23,438 nt of DNA from Zygnema cylindricum (GCA_037447655.1 JBBHKE010001348.1:5001-28438), one strand, 5' to 3'. Shown: positions 1 to 10,660, numbered from the stretch's first letter. A program made the numbers and translations. The notes: generated from the sequence alone by a model not told the origin.

Positions 1-463
1 TTGAAAGGTTTATTCATTTTTCAGATGAGAACTAAATTTGTGAAACGCTCGAAGTCGAGGAAGATTTTCAAGCTTCTGGAGAGCCAGAATCTTGTTTTAA
101 TTTGTTATATCTGCGAGATCATAAGTTTTGATTCATTTAATATTTGATAATAAATTAGTATATATATACATATCAGATCATACCAGACATACTTGTATAC
201 AAAGAATCATGTAAATAGTTTCTTGTTTTGTCTCTTTTTAGTTATGAGATAACCATACAGACCCACAGAACAAAGACCGATAAAGTGGTAAGGAAAGTGG
301 AACTAATACTCATAAATGATTTGTGATAGATGTATATCCCTGTGACTTTCCCTCTCCCTCCGTCGCTCCCTCTCCCTCTCTCTCTCCTTCTCCTTTTCCT
401 CTCCCTCTCCCTCCTACCTCTCTCTCTGCCTCTCCCTCTCCTTCCCCTCTTCCTCTCCTCCAG
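1..463 (+). other. Intron (3' part) upstream of the first visible Era exon
   Basis: I find no segment encoding the expected Era sequence before the G4 motif (the G1-G3 region, including the strand that leads into the VDA segment), so the upstream exons must lie outside the window. The stretch ends in a long C/T-rich tract and a CAG acceptor at 461-463. A short open stretch from about 25 follows a TTTTTCAG, but its translation does not resemble Era, so I did not call it an exon. Confidence 0.6.
346..462 (+). repeat. Pyrimidine-rich simple repeat at a splice acceptor
   Basis: More than 100 bases are almost pure C/T, built from CCCTCT and TCTCTC words, and end at the CAG acceptor at 461-463. 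It would act as a greatly expanded polypyrimidine tract. Length variation here is likely, as in other short-motif repeats. Confidence 0.85.
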
Positions 464-3400
464 GTGATGGATATGCTCCAGGAAGCTCAGGCAGCCGCAG
501 CGGAAACGAGACCGTTGTTATTGGTTCTTAATAAGAAAGATAGGATTAAACCAGGAGAAGTGAAAAACAAATTCGAGGTAAGAGGCCAAAAAAAGTCGAT
601 TTATGTATTTAAATCAAAAATATTGATACAATTGCTCTTTTTTTTCGGCCTAAAGAGCTTTTTCTATGTGTCAAATCCGGTCGTGTTTCCAGTTTTTTTT
701 GTCGTTATGGATAGGGACTTTCTGGTTGGTGGGAATATAAAAATTTTGGGGTTTTTGGGTGATTTAAGTGTGAAATTAACAACTCTCGTTTGCGAAATGT
801 TTGAGGCATAAGTTTTAATTTGAATTTGAAATATCGAGTTTTGTTTTGGTACAGTGGTATGAGAACAGTTACGGTGGCGATGTGATGGTAGTGAGTGCAA
901 AATATGGTCAAGGATGCGAAGAAATAAGGAAATGGGCTTTATCCAAACTACCTTTGGGTCCAGCTTATTATCCGAGGGTACGATACCATCCTTGCCCATT
1001 CGTTTTTAAATCGTTTTTGAATCATTTTTCGAGTTACTGTTGACATGTGAGTTGACATGTGATTTGATTTAATTAGTTTAAAAAGTAAAAATGTGTGGTT
1101 TTTTTTGAGTCTGTACAGAAATTTGAAGGGTGTGTTTCAATGTGTCCCTCTTCATTGTTTTTTTTGTGGTTTTCTCTGAACCTTAAAACTACACTTCCCA
1201 TCCCTACTAGTGGTAGTAACACTAATTTGGTCTCAACTTTTTTTCGGCCAAAAATTATAAAAGAGTGTTTATAACACTACTTAGGAGAGTGGACTTAAAT
1301 CTGCCTCGTCACTCTGCCCTAAATTAGCATTACTGATACTATTTCCGCTCTAATAGTACTATTTCCTTTACACTAATATCAGTAGGCAGTATTCCTTGAG
1401 TACCTGTTGAATATCTATATGTCTCAGGTCCACCGGAATTATTTTTCTTTTGTAGAAAGGAAGAGGAAGGAGGAATAGTACACTAACTTTTAACTTTTAA
1501 AAAACTTAGGGTTAACTTTTTGAAGAAGAGAAACCTTTTTTTTAACTTTGGTTTGTTGTTGAAGAGAATTCTCCCTTTTTTGTTACCTTTGCCTTTTTGA
1601 AGAATGGACACTTTTTTTTTAGAAGAAGCGAACCCACCGCTAGTTAACTTTTGTCTTTTTGAAGAAGTTATATTTCGATTTTTTGTTAACTTCACCCAAT
1701 CGAAGACGAGACCCTTCGGTTCTTTTGTCAATTTCACATTTTTGAGGAGAGAGAGAGATAGAGAGAGAGAGAGAGATTTGAGAGATTGGTTAAGAAAGAG
1801 AGAGAGAGAGAGGGAGAGAGAGAGAGTGAGAGAGAGAAAGAGATTGGAGAGAGAGAGATTGGTTGGTTGGTTGGTTGGTTGGTTGGTTTGGAGATTGGTT
1901 TGGTTGGTTAATCCTTTTTTTTTAGAGATTTGGTTTTCTGATGAAAAGAACCTATGATTCTTTTTTAATTCCTACGACAGGATATTGTGAGTGAACATCC
2001 GGAACGTTTCTTTGTTGCGGAAATTGTTCGAGAGAAGATTCTTTTACTTTATGCGAGGGAGATTCCTTATGTTTCTCAGGTAAGATTCTTAACAAGCATT
2101 TTCTCTTTGTCAATATCTAAGTATAGGCTAGTACGAATTGTATATAAATTATATTTAATAGGGTTACGGTGGGATTTCAGTGGGATTTTCCACACTTATT
2201 TCCTTCACCTATTAATGAAAAGTTTACAAACATCCACACCAATTGCATTTACCTTTTTGTATAAAATTTACCAACATTCACACTCTTTTTTTTTATGTTC
2301 CTAATAGGATTCACCTTTTAATATGAAGTTTACTAAACACACACACTAATCCACACTAATTGCAGTGCCTCGTAATTCAGGTTTTACTCGTTCACACTAA
2401 TTGCTTTCTCCTTTTTAATGTTTTACAACCACAACTCACATCTCTAGTATCATGGGAAGAAACAGTTTCAAAAAAAAAAAAAACTGTTTCCTGTCCTTTT
2501 GCCTCTGAGCACTTTCAGGGTAAGTAGGAGGAGAGGAGGAGGAGAGGGAGGGAGAGAAGGAGAAGGTGCAACACAGTGTTGATGGGGGAGAGTGTGAGCA
2601 ATGTCGGGAGACAAGTTTTAGATCCCAATTCTGTCCCTTATTCACTTTCAAATGCCCAAAATAAAATTCCCTTTTTCGGTCGTTTCAACTTTTTGTGTCG
2701 TGTAGCCTTAGGTGTTTGAAACTGGCATGAATATTTTTGAAAATTTCGATACTTTTTTTTGTTGTTTTTCTGGTTTTGTATAGGTGAATGTTGTGACCTA
2801 TATTGAACGCGACGGTAGAGCCAAAGATTTCGTGGAACTCGATATCATAGTCGAGAAAGAATCACAGAAAGGCATTTTAATAGGAAAGGTGAGTACAATA
2901 ATATAGACGTCACTCCATTTTGTGTTTAAAACAGAGGTTTAAACAGAGATTTACTGTGCAATACAATTGGAAACGCTATATATTGTGAACCCGTCACATA
3001 CTCGTACTATACAAGTATTTTGACTACAATACGTGTACTGTACAGGAGAACAATATATAGCGTTTCCAATTGTTTCTGCATATGGAACCTGTGGTTTAAA
3101 CCGGTTTCTTTTCTTTTCCTTTGTTCAAAGTTCTTCTTTCCTTTTTTCATTTCTGTGTTTTGAGAGTTTTTTATTTTTAAACCATAGTTCAAATGTGGAA
3201 ATACAATTGGAAACACTATATGTGGTTGAGCCATACTAAACGCGTATTAAATGGTTTTTCTGGTTATAATAATATGCTTGTAGTATGGGATCACACCACA
3301 TATAGTGTTTCCAATTGTTTTCGCAAATTTGAAAGATGTTTAAACGAATTGGTTATTCCTATGGTCTGAAAACCAAAGTTTTCTGGACAGGGATTTGGAG

Positions 3401-4743
3401 TGATTTGTACAAATTAGGAGTTTTTGGATAAAAGGAAATTTTGAAGATTTTGTGGAAAAGCTTTTGATTGGAATCAAAAGTAAAATTGCAGGGAAAAAAA
3501 AAGATTGGAAGGGAAAATGGAAACTTTTGAGGAAGAGTTTTTGATTGAAACCACAAATGTAATTGCAAAAAAATGAGAGATACGAATTGGCAAATGAAAT
3601 CAATTTTTTTGCTAGAAAATATAGGAAATGAGGAGTAATGGAATGTTAATAAAGAAAACAGCCCGAAAAATAAAAATATAAAAACTAAACTGTATATAAA
3701 AAAATAATGGAAAAAATTGCAGGATGGGAATGCTTTGAAAGCTTTAGCAACTGCCGCAAGACTGGAAATTGAAGAATTTGTTGGGAGGCCCATCTTTTTA
3801 GAGGTATGTTTTCTGTTTTTTATTTGAAGGAAAAAAAGAGTGAAAGGGTGAAAGAGAGAGTCGCGAGTCGAGTCTTCCATTTTTTGGTTATTTTGGGTTT
3901 TTTTAGGTTTTTTGAAAAGTGTTAATAACGCTATTTTTTTCAGTTAGTTTTATCCTATTCATAGTTTTGTCCTATTAACACAAGGTAGCATTTTTACACT
4001 CATTGGTTTTTTCTTAAAACTAATTATTTCTGCGGTTCACTATCGTCCCCGTCATTTGGACTGGAAATATAATTATTAACGATTAAACAAAAAATCTTAC
4101 TAATTATTTCGTTGCGTAGATAGCAATTCACGGTGTATTGTTTTGTAATAAAAAAAAAATTGTGATGTAAAACCTGAAAGAACAATGTTAGGTGGTTAAA
4201 ATCTGTTTCAACCAAGAAGTTATTAACTCATTTATTTGGATTGTCTCATACTTGAATATTATGTTTTCTTGACTGTTGAACAAACTGACAATGTTTTTAA
4301 GACTCAAAACAATTGTAGGTCATTATAGAATTGTACACAAAAAAAAATTAATGCATACATTTGTCAATATCCGTTGACTTTTCAAACTACGTAAATGTTG
4401 TTCACATCACTCTTTAAAATATGTAAATATTGTTAACATCTGTCCAAATCATGATTCAAATGTGCGAAAACGATTGGAAACGCTATATGTGGTCAGTCTA
4501 TATTAAATGCGTATTAATATGGTACAGTACACGTACGGGCCTATACTACATATAGAGTTTCTAATTCTTTTCTCATATTTGAACTATGGTCGAAAGTCGG
4601 TCGCACTAACTGACAAAAAGTTGCAGTAATGACAAAAAACCGCTTGACAAATTGTTTTGCAGATTCGAGTCAAGGTCAAAGAGAACTGGCGACAAGATGA
4701 AAAACTTCTTCAGGTTTATGGGTTGAATAGTAAACAAATGTAA
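464..4743 (+). CDS. era: Era-like GTPase, probably plastid-targeted; C-terminal 200 residues, six exons
   Basis: Era GTPases bind small-subunit rRNA and help ribosome assembly; plant relatives act in plastids or mitochondria. Exons are 464-577, 855-977, 1981-2079, 2784-2888, 3723-3803 and 4663-4743 (603 nt, TAA stop at 4741). Every intron is GT-AG and phase 0. In the visible protein, the G4 motif NKKD is at residues 23-26 and the G5 motif SAK at 52-54. The linker SEHPERFF and REKI segments typical of Era follow in exon 3. A C-terminal type II KH domain has its GxxG loop (GKDG) at 146-149, split by intron 4. It ends with the Era signature [12 protein letters not shown]1-G3 and any transit peptide are outside the window. 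The plastid assignment is inferred from resemblance to plant plastid Era-like proteins. No internal stop or missing key residue was seen, so the gene looks intact. Confidence 0.93.
1511..1750 (+). repeat. Decayed ~42-bp minisatellite in Era intron 2
   Basis: About six degenerate units each begin with GTTAACTTT or a close variant, continue with TTTTTGAAGAAG, and end in a T-run. Unit starts are near 1511, 1541, 1583, 1646, 1685 and 1727. No function is evident. The long open frames across it follow from its base composition. Confidence 0.6.
1746..1905 (+). repeat. Compound microsatellite (GA)n then (TTGG)n in Era intron 2
   Basis: Interrupted GAGAGA runs cover about 1746-1858, followed by TTGG/GGTT repeats to about 1905. 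The tract lies 75-235 bp upstream of the exon 3 acceptor. Confidence 0.9.
2521..2569 (+). repeat. Purine-rich GGA/GAGG simple repeat in Era intron 3
   Basis: Nearly all A/G bases with GGAGGAGA and GAGGGAGG words. It is the opposite base bias to the pyrimidine tract at 346-462. A small hairpin lies just upstream: GAAACAGTT at 2459-2467 pairs with AACTGTTTC at 2482-2490 across a poly-A loop. Confidence 0.8.
2936..3102. mobile_element. MITE-like palindromic element, copy 1 (Era intron 4)
   Basis: The arms 2964-2986 and 3050-3072 are a perfect 23-bp inverted repeat with the core CAATTGGAAACGCTATATAT. A looser outer pairing ends in GGTTTAAAC at 2936-2944 and 3093-3101. There is no coding capacity. 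It shares its core with the elements at 3177-3346 and 4447-4596. The superfamily is unknown; I could not fix a target-site duplication. Confidence 0.75.
3177..3346. mobile_element. MITE-like palindromic element, copy 2 (Era intron 4)
   Basis: The 39-bp arms 3188-3226 and 3295-3333 pair at 35 of 39 positions. They contain TTCAAAT, CAATTGGAAACACTATATG and TGGT. Inside, CCATACTA (3231-3238) pairs with TAGTATGG, so most of the element could fold into one hairpin. A TTTAAAC word lies at or near each outer end. It sits only ~75 bp downstream of copy 1. Confidence 0.78.
4447..4596. mobile_element. MITE-like palindromic element, copy 3 (Era intron 5)
   Basis: The arms 4455-4493 and 4545-4583 pair at 32 of 39 positions. 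They carry the same TTCAAAT…GATTGGAAACGCTATATG core as copies 1 and 2. The lower arm identity suggests it is the oldest of the three, though this is inference from one comparison. Its right half includes GTACGGGCCTA, a word also present at 8251-8261 in another inverted-repeat element. Confidence 0.72.
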
Positions 4744-5599
4744 TAAATGGGAATCCCTGTGTTCCATTATGGTTCTTTTTCAACCACAGAATACACTATA
4801 CGAAACCCTAAAGAACCCTAGAAACGGCAAACGCTTAATCGGTCCTTCCATCGTTTATGTATTTTAGTGTTGAACTCGTAACCGCGAGGTTCTATACCGT
4901 AGTGTGAGAAATAGTCTTTTTTTCCTTATCGCGTTGTACTTTTCTTGTCCTTTTCTTTCACTTTTCTTGTCCTTCGCGGGAGTTATTAGTAGTAATGGTG
5001 ACAATGGGACTTTATTGCCTCGTGTATTTTTGTTTTAAACGATTATGTAGCTTTTCCATGGAGTCTCGAAGGTCGACTCTATCAACTCATAAAGTGTTAA
5101 GGGTTTTGTTTCCTCGTCGTCTCTATTTTCAACATTCTTTGATAAAGTCAAGTTTATTGCTGCTTGTGGACCTTTTATTCCTTTTCAAACCATCGAGAGT
5201 GGTTCGATTTATTTTTGTAATCTCTTTTTGAGTTTGTAATGTAATGTTTGTGATCTCTTTTTCAGCGATTGTGGACCAGATACACACTTTTAACCATAGT
5301 TAGAATGCGTATGCATGATAAAGAAAACTAAAGGGGAAATGAAGAGGCTGATAATAGACATTTGTTGGTTCTCATTTCAACTTTCTAGGAAATAGTAATT
5401 CCGTGTGTAAAGCTCGAAATGATTGCCTCTTTGCTTCTTTAAATGCTTTTATATGATTGGTTTGACTCTTATAGGATGTGCTTCTTTTTGGATTTTAATA
5501 GAGCACTCGACAAGATTCAACTAAGTGTGTCTAGGATCAAATTGTTTTGTTTTCACACTTCAAAAACGGATGACAGCAAACGATTGAAATCGAACATTC
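4744..5599 (+). other. Era 3' UTR and intergenic DNA
   Basis: The first part must include the Era 3' UTR. AATAAA at 4742-4747 overlaps the stop codon and is too close to serve as a poly(A) signal. TGTAATG words at about 5235-5245 are possible cleavage-region signals but unproven. Open frames here (for example 4995-5231) have no recognisable protein similarity. Confidence 0.5.
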
Positions 5600-5863
5600 A
5601 AAACAGTGACATAACGAGTGTTTTATTTCCACACTAGTAGCGGTAATTGAACGATGTCTACGTTAGTAATTGTGATTGAACAGACGTAATGCATACTAAA
5701 AATGGCAATAGAACGAATGTATTCTCACTAGTATTGGTTATTGAAAGAATATTATGCACACTAGTATTTGTGACTGAACGAATGTAATCGACACTACCAA
5801 GGGTGATTAGACGAATGTTATCCACCTTAGTAATGGTCTACCACAATGATATCTACATTAAAA
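5600..5863 (+). repeat. Decayed ~33-bp minisatellite downstream of Era
   Basis: Seven to eight degenerate units follow the pattern ACTAGTAATGGTGATTGAAC, then GAATGTAATCCAC. Unit starts are near 5600, 5633, 5665, 5696, 5728, 5761, 5795 and 5828. ACTAGTA recurs at 5633, 5728 and 5761. Units differ from each other a good deal, so the array is old. Confidence 0.65.
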
Positions 5864-6677
5864 AACGTAACTTGAACTATATCTAACTAAATCCTAGATA
5901 AACAAACAAAAAAGTTGGTATTATCAGTTTATTTTCAATTACATCTGGCTTTTATGAAATTGCTGGTACATTTTCTATTTTTCTTTCAACATTAATTGAA
6001 ATTCATCTTCGATTTCTTCTAACTACAAACATATTTGTCCTCGCTGGGATTAATTGGCCTTTGAAACTGCATTTCAAACTTTATTCCAGTTGAAGTCGCG
6101 TGTTTTCCTATGTCAATAAAGCAATAAACGATGAATTCAGTGCGAATTCACACTAGTGCTAAAAAATCGATATACGAATAAGTTTCGAATGTGATACGTG
6201 GGTCAGAGCTATTGGAAGGTGAAATTGGCGTGACGCGACCGAAGAATCTATGAAGGTGCGCTTTTCCGACAAGCGGGAGTCGTATGACCTAATATGGGCC
6301 GTGAAATCATGTCACACGTGGCACAATTGGATACCGTCGATTCAGTCTTGTGGTACCATTTTCGATCCTGTGAACTGTTTGGTTTGTACTTATTTCTAGC
6401 TTCATCTGAAACGGCCCGGTTAAACCCGCAACGGTGAACAGGTTGACTTTTAAAGTCAACGTAAACCATTATACTTGCTGTCAATTCGTACAAGGTATGT
6501 ACTATTTAGGATGTACCACCTTTGCAAATTTTTGTCCTTGCCTACTTGGACTCTTGCGCCGACTAAAAATTGCGAAAAGTGTTTCCCAAATTTAACCGGT
6601 CCCTTGGCATATCAAACCTTTTTCACACGTCAAACAGTCAAAGGCTCAAAGCTAATGTGAATCAAAGCTAAAACGTA
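5864..6677. other. Intergenic DNA, no gene recognised
   Basis: No coding signal is convincing on either strand. The only structure noted is a short palindrome, GTTGACTTT-T-AAAGTCAAC, at 6442-6460. Confidence 0.5.
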
Positions 6678-6680
6678 TTA

Positions 6681-7456
6681 GGCTATGTCCCCATGTGCAT
6701 AAGTAAGGGTTTTTTCCTGTCGTTTTCCTGTAAAACTTAGCGCCGTACTGCCTAAGTTGCAACCGTACGAAGGAATCGCAAATTTGTAGAGTACAATTTG
6801 CGTCAGCGTCAAACTTAGGATGTACGAAAATTTGTCGCCTTGTGTTTTTCGACCCACTTCCACGACAAAAAACGTCATCTTCAACCTTACGTTTAAAACA
6901 CCTGCGCAATGTGTTTTAAAACTAGGCATTTTTGATAAACAAATAGGAACATACATTCGCACGTGCCGTAATTTTTGAAAATTTTCATACAATTTCCAAG
7001 GACAAAGAAAAGTACAGCATTCGCTATGTTTTGTCTATTTGCGTTCAACTACGACATGAAAAGTACACGATTTGTTTGGTTTGTCCGTTTTCGTCCAGTA
7101 TAGATTTTTTTTTCATGGGTCTCGAAATTCCCATGCCATTTCACGTCGACCAGACAGGCGACGCAAAGGCAAATTCCATCTTCTTCAACCGTGAAACGGC
7201 ACAGACTGTAAGGCGGTACGTCTACAATGTCACGGTAAGACATGCGACGTCACAAGCACACACAAAAAATAACGAGCGACAACACAGATTGAAGACATTG
7301 ACAACCGTCACAGGTATTGTCGACGTATACAATCGTCACAAACGTAAGTTACGATTACGTTCTTACACATAGGGACACTTGAAAAACCGGGTCCGGCGGA
7401 TCCGCGCTAAAATACAAAGTAAGTTCGCTAAGTTACAAGTACATGGGGACATACCC
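6681..7456. mobile_element. Non-autonomous PIF/Harbinger-like DNA transposon (776 bp)
   Basis: The terminal inverted repeats are GGCTATGTCCCCATGTGCAT at the left end (6681-6700) and, read from the other strand, GGGTATGTCCCCATGTACTT at the right end (7437-7456), 17 of 20 positions matching. TTA flanks both ends (6678-6680 and 7457-7459). A 3-bp TWA duplication with GG-starting termini is characteristic of PIF/Harbinger elements. No transposase frame was found inside, so it would depend on an autonomous relative. The superfamily assignment rests only on the ends. Confidence 0.65.
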
Positions 7457-7490
7457 TTAGCCGTCAAATCTTGACAAGTAGCAAGAGTGA

Positions 7491-7730
7491 GGGTAACTTT
7501 AGCATTTGCTAAAGTTACAGTTATTTTCTGTCATTTTCCTCCATAACTTGGAAAAAAATGATAAAATCCGCAGCCGTACCCAAAAAATAGAAATTACCAC
7601 CGTACAAGTTGCGTTACCTTTAAACTTTATGCGTACAGTAGTTTGTCGTCTAACGCAATACAATATGTCGTCTAGCGCATTTCGACCCACTTTCGCGTCC
7701 TTTTAGCACATGTGCAACCCTTACATCAAA
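7491..7730. mobile_element. Fragment related to the left half of the 6681-7456 element
   Basis: It begins with a near-perfect hairpin, GTAACTTTAGCA-TT-TGCTAAAGTTAC (7493-7518). It then follows the order of motifs seen at 6700-6920: a TTTTCTGTCATTTTCCT-like word, a GCCGTAC word and TTCGACCCACTT (7681 against 6848). The relation is by eye and moderate. It may be a degraded sister copy lying directly beside the first element. Confidence 0.4.
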
Positions 7731-7750
7731 TCACCTCGCGAGGTGATTTG
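7727..7750. repeat. Perfect 24-bp palindrome
   Basis: CAAATCACCTCG is followed at once by its exact reverse complement, with no spacer. It borders the fragment at 7491-7730 and could be the junction of two inverted termini or a protein-binding dyad. Confidence 0.85.
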
Positions 7751-7974
7751 AAAAAAAGTCCAATAAGGTGAGCGAATAGGCAGACGATGTCACAAGTGTC
7801 GGAAGTTTTTTACAATTTTTGTACGTGGAGTAACAAAAAAAAATCACACTGCATGTTTCTACTGATTTTCGTGCACTGATTTCCGTAGAGGTCTCTCTCA
7901 AACACACGTGTCTTCACACATACGGCATAGGAAAAACATTGGGAACTTGTCGGCAAGTTTGGGAAAACGAAAAC

Positions 7975-8290
7975 GAAACCACAGTTCAAAAGTAGTCGTT
8001 TTTATGGTAGGCCTTTGGTCGGCGCCTTTATCGTAAGTTGTGTTATGGGCTTTTCATGTGATCTTACTAGATCGCTACTTTGATCAGCGACCGTCCGATT
8101 GTCAAATCTGACGGTGTAAATCAAAAAATTTGGTCTGAGTGTTTGAATTGATCAAATTTTTGGTTCGAATGTTTTAATTGATCCGAGTAGGTCCGAATAC
8201 AATACGGGTCTTAAGGTCATATTGTATGTTTTGCATACAAAAAGCATACTGTACGGGCCTACTTTCACCTACTTTTGAACTATGAACGAA
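7975..8290. mobile_element. Inverted-repeat element, possible distant relative of the intron MITEs
   Basis: CAGTTCAAAAGTAG at 7982-7995 matches the complement of CTACTTTTGAACTATG at 8269-8284. A second inner pair, TAGGCC (8008-8013) and GGCCTA (8256-8261), follows in the same order. The ends resemble the CATAGTTCAAAT ends of the elements in the Era introns. The interior is AT-rich and non-coding, with two near-repeats around GAATTGATC and TAATTGATC. No target duplication was identified. Confidence 0.45.
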
Positions 8291-8299
8291 ACCGCATTT

Positions 8300-10338
8300 C
8301 TATGCGACAGTGAAAGGTTGTTTAGAGTTTCGAAACGTCCACAATTGTGGCGTATGGACATTACAAAGTCACAAAAATTGTACAGCGTGCGGAGAGACGC
8401 CTCAAATTGAAGCCGAGTGGAAGTTTTGCCTCATTTTGTGTACCACTTCATCTGTCACATTGTTTCGTACACATCTACGTAAGTCACATTTTTAAGGAAC
8501 AAGTTATTTGCGTTTACATCTGAATGCTCTGGAAGTTGTACGGAGAATCTTCGCTAAAAAAAAAGTAACAAGACTAAGTTTCGGTAACATGCGAAAGTAC
8601 CCTGAGATCGTGATCATCTCATGATCTTTACCTTCAGCTCATATATTTCGTACACTTTTACACAGTGTGACTTACGTGCTCCCGCAAAACGATCACGAGT
8701 TTTCTCTATCGTTTGCTTAAAAATGTTGTTATTAATTCTTTGTGGTATGTCAATGTTTAATCATCTTTTCTAGAAGGCTTTATTTTTTAAAACGTTATGG
8801 TTAAAGAATGAATTATAAAGCTGTTGACGACATTAAAAGTTAAAGATGAACATCCCTACAAACTTTGAGCATAACAAACTTTAAGAAAAACCACAAATTT
8901 GAAGTTAAAAGCAACTAAACAATTAAAAAACCATGTTAGCAACAAACACTACTCTGTACCTTGAAAAAAAAAAGTGGGCCATTCGTCTATAATCTATGAT
9001 TATGCCACAAAAAAGATAAAAACTACGGGTATTGCCTATATGCAGTGGCAGGGCCGCGCTAAGTCTGGGTTTCTACGACCATTGTTCAATACATTTCTCT
9101 TTAATAATGACTAGAGCTATGACACGTTAAAGGGTAATGGAGGTGCGTTGGTAAAAAAAAAATGATATCATAGGTGGGGAAAGGTTGTCAGATCCTCAAA
9201 CTTCAAAGAATCGCCAAACGCAATAAATTAACGACTTGTCAAAAGACACGTCTTAGGACTCTGTGAATAAACACAAGATCCGTGCGAGGGTCTGGAATAC
9301 CCTTCGAAAATGTGGTGAGTGTATATGAGATACTTCACGTGTTAAGCATATTGGACATTGCTCAAAATAATAAGTCAACACAATGAAGGCCACTTATGAA
9401 CCATGTCATTTTGGAAGGTCCCTATTTTAAGGGATGTCATCAATTGCGCAACTTTAACGATCTATTTTACAAAACCAAGGGCTTTGATAGGGTGTTTTAA
9501 AGACTTCATGCCCTATTAAATGGCACATCTACGATATATTAAAAAAATAAGGAGACCTTGCGACATACTTATAGGGCCCTATCACACATTTACTATAAAA
9601 TATTAGATAACGTACCATAAAAAGTTGTTGGAAACAACTGTAAACGACATAAGCTATGTAGTTTGGCGGGCCAATGGTACGTGTGTGGCGAGACATCGTA
9701 AAGTAACTCACAACTTAGAATAAATGTATTTGATTTTATTTAAGCATGTGATAGAGTTCCAACAAATAAAATAACTATTACAGGGTCAAATTAGCCATTA
9801 AAATTTAAAGTGGCAAATGTCCTCTAATGGAACTCTTGTCGGCTAAAGTTTGTAACTTTATTTGGAGGAAGAAACACAAACAAGGAGAATTTTTTTAGTT
9901 TATTTTACATGGGTCGCAAAAGAGCTTATAAAAGATGGCATAACGATCAACGGTGTTGAAAATATTTGCAACTTGATCTTAGATGACTACCCGATTTGGG
10001 TGTCACGTATAACAAAGGACAAACGTCTTACAAACTCGTTGTTTTGCAATAACCATTTGACTCGAGAAAAGTGAGCATAGAAAGCCTCTTGAAGTAGTAT
10101 ATTTTTACTTAGAATAGGTAATACATAATTTCAACACAATAACAAGACAAACACCCGCGTATGCTTTGGGACAACAACAAGGCGTACGCCACCAAAAGTG
10201 GTATGTTAGTGGGCAAGACAAGGCCACGAGCAAGTGTGTAAGCCATCCTAGAACAAAAAATCAAAACCTTACAATTAACTTTATGGAACAAAAAACATTG
10301 CTTAAAAGGTCTTCTCTTATGAACTCGTGGGCGAAAGA
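8300..10338. other. Long stretch with no recognised gene
   Basis: About 2 kb without a recognisable coding region, RNA gene or strong repeat. Short open frames (9529-9711 -, 9862-10074 +, 10109-10291 -) show no family motif that I know. If the LTR at 10661-11477 starts a second - strand element, the right part of this stretch would be its internal region, but nothing here looks like gag or pol. Confidence 0.45.
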
Positions 10339-10599
10339 TTAGGAGATAGGACCAAAATCGTGCAAACTTTTCTCGATCAAGATCAATGGGTTATAAAAGT
10401 CATAGTGTCTAATAAAAGGCAAATAACACTTGGGTGTTGAGGGGCAAAAAACATTGAAGGCAACCGTTTCCTCCGTGGTCAATAATGGAGTAGTCGACGC
10501 ATACTGGTCGTATAAGGGTGAACCTTCATCATACGAAAAGTGAGGTTGTACAACCAATGTTGCAGGAGGAGAGCCAGCAGTAGTAGTGGATGTAGACAT
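10339..10599 (-). pseudogene. Copia gag start fused to unrelated sequence (86 codons)
   Basis: Codons 1-18 (MSTSTTTAG… to …LVVQP) match the gag start of the complete element at 15748 almost base for base, and the leader upstream (10600-10660) matches too. After about position 10546 the similarity stops. The remaining ~68 codons are open but resemble no gag, protease or other family I know. The fusion therefore starts a second, truncated or chimeric element that shares the LTR at 10661-11477. Whether the open tail is a captured gene fragment, a divergent internal region or chance cannot be decided here. Confidence 0.5.
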
Positions 10600-10660
10600 C
10601 TATTCAACATAAGCTATCAAGTCCTCTCACCAATAGCCAACTTCCACATGATACACAATA

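Noticed and set aside
25-100. Possible extra Era exon after TTTTTCAG
   Set aside because: The only open frame is rich in K/R/S and does not resemble the Era segment expected before G4, and no good donor follows.
323-811. Open frame of 162 codons over the first Era exon
   Set aside because: Only 464-577 is exon. The rest is a pyrimidine repeat upstream and intron read-through downstream of a good GT donor at 578.
1860-1905. Telomere-like repeat
   Set aside because: The unit is TTGG/GGTT only, without a TTTAGGG- or TTAGGG-type motif; it is a plain microsatellite.
3359-3880. Antisense open frame of 173 codons in Era intron 4 and exon 5
   Set aside because: It lies opposite an exon and low-complexity intron; F/S/L-rich composition comes from A-rich sequence.
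6248-6493. Antisense open frame of 81 codons
   Set aside because: No recognisable motif and no neighbouring exon signals.
9862-10074. Open frame of 70 codons that looks somewhat protein-like
   Set aside because: No family motif, short, isolated, and within the length expected by chance.
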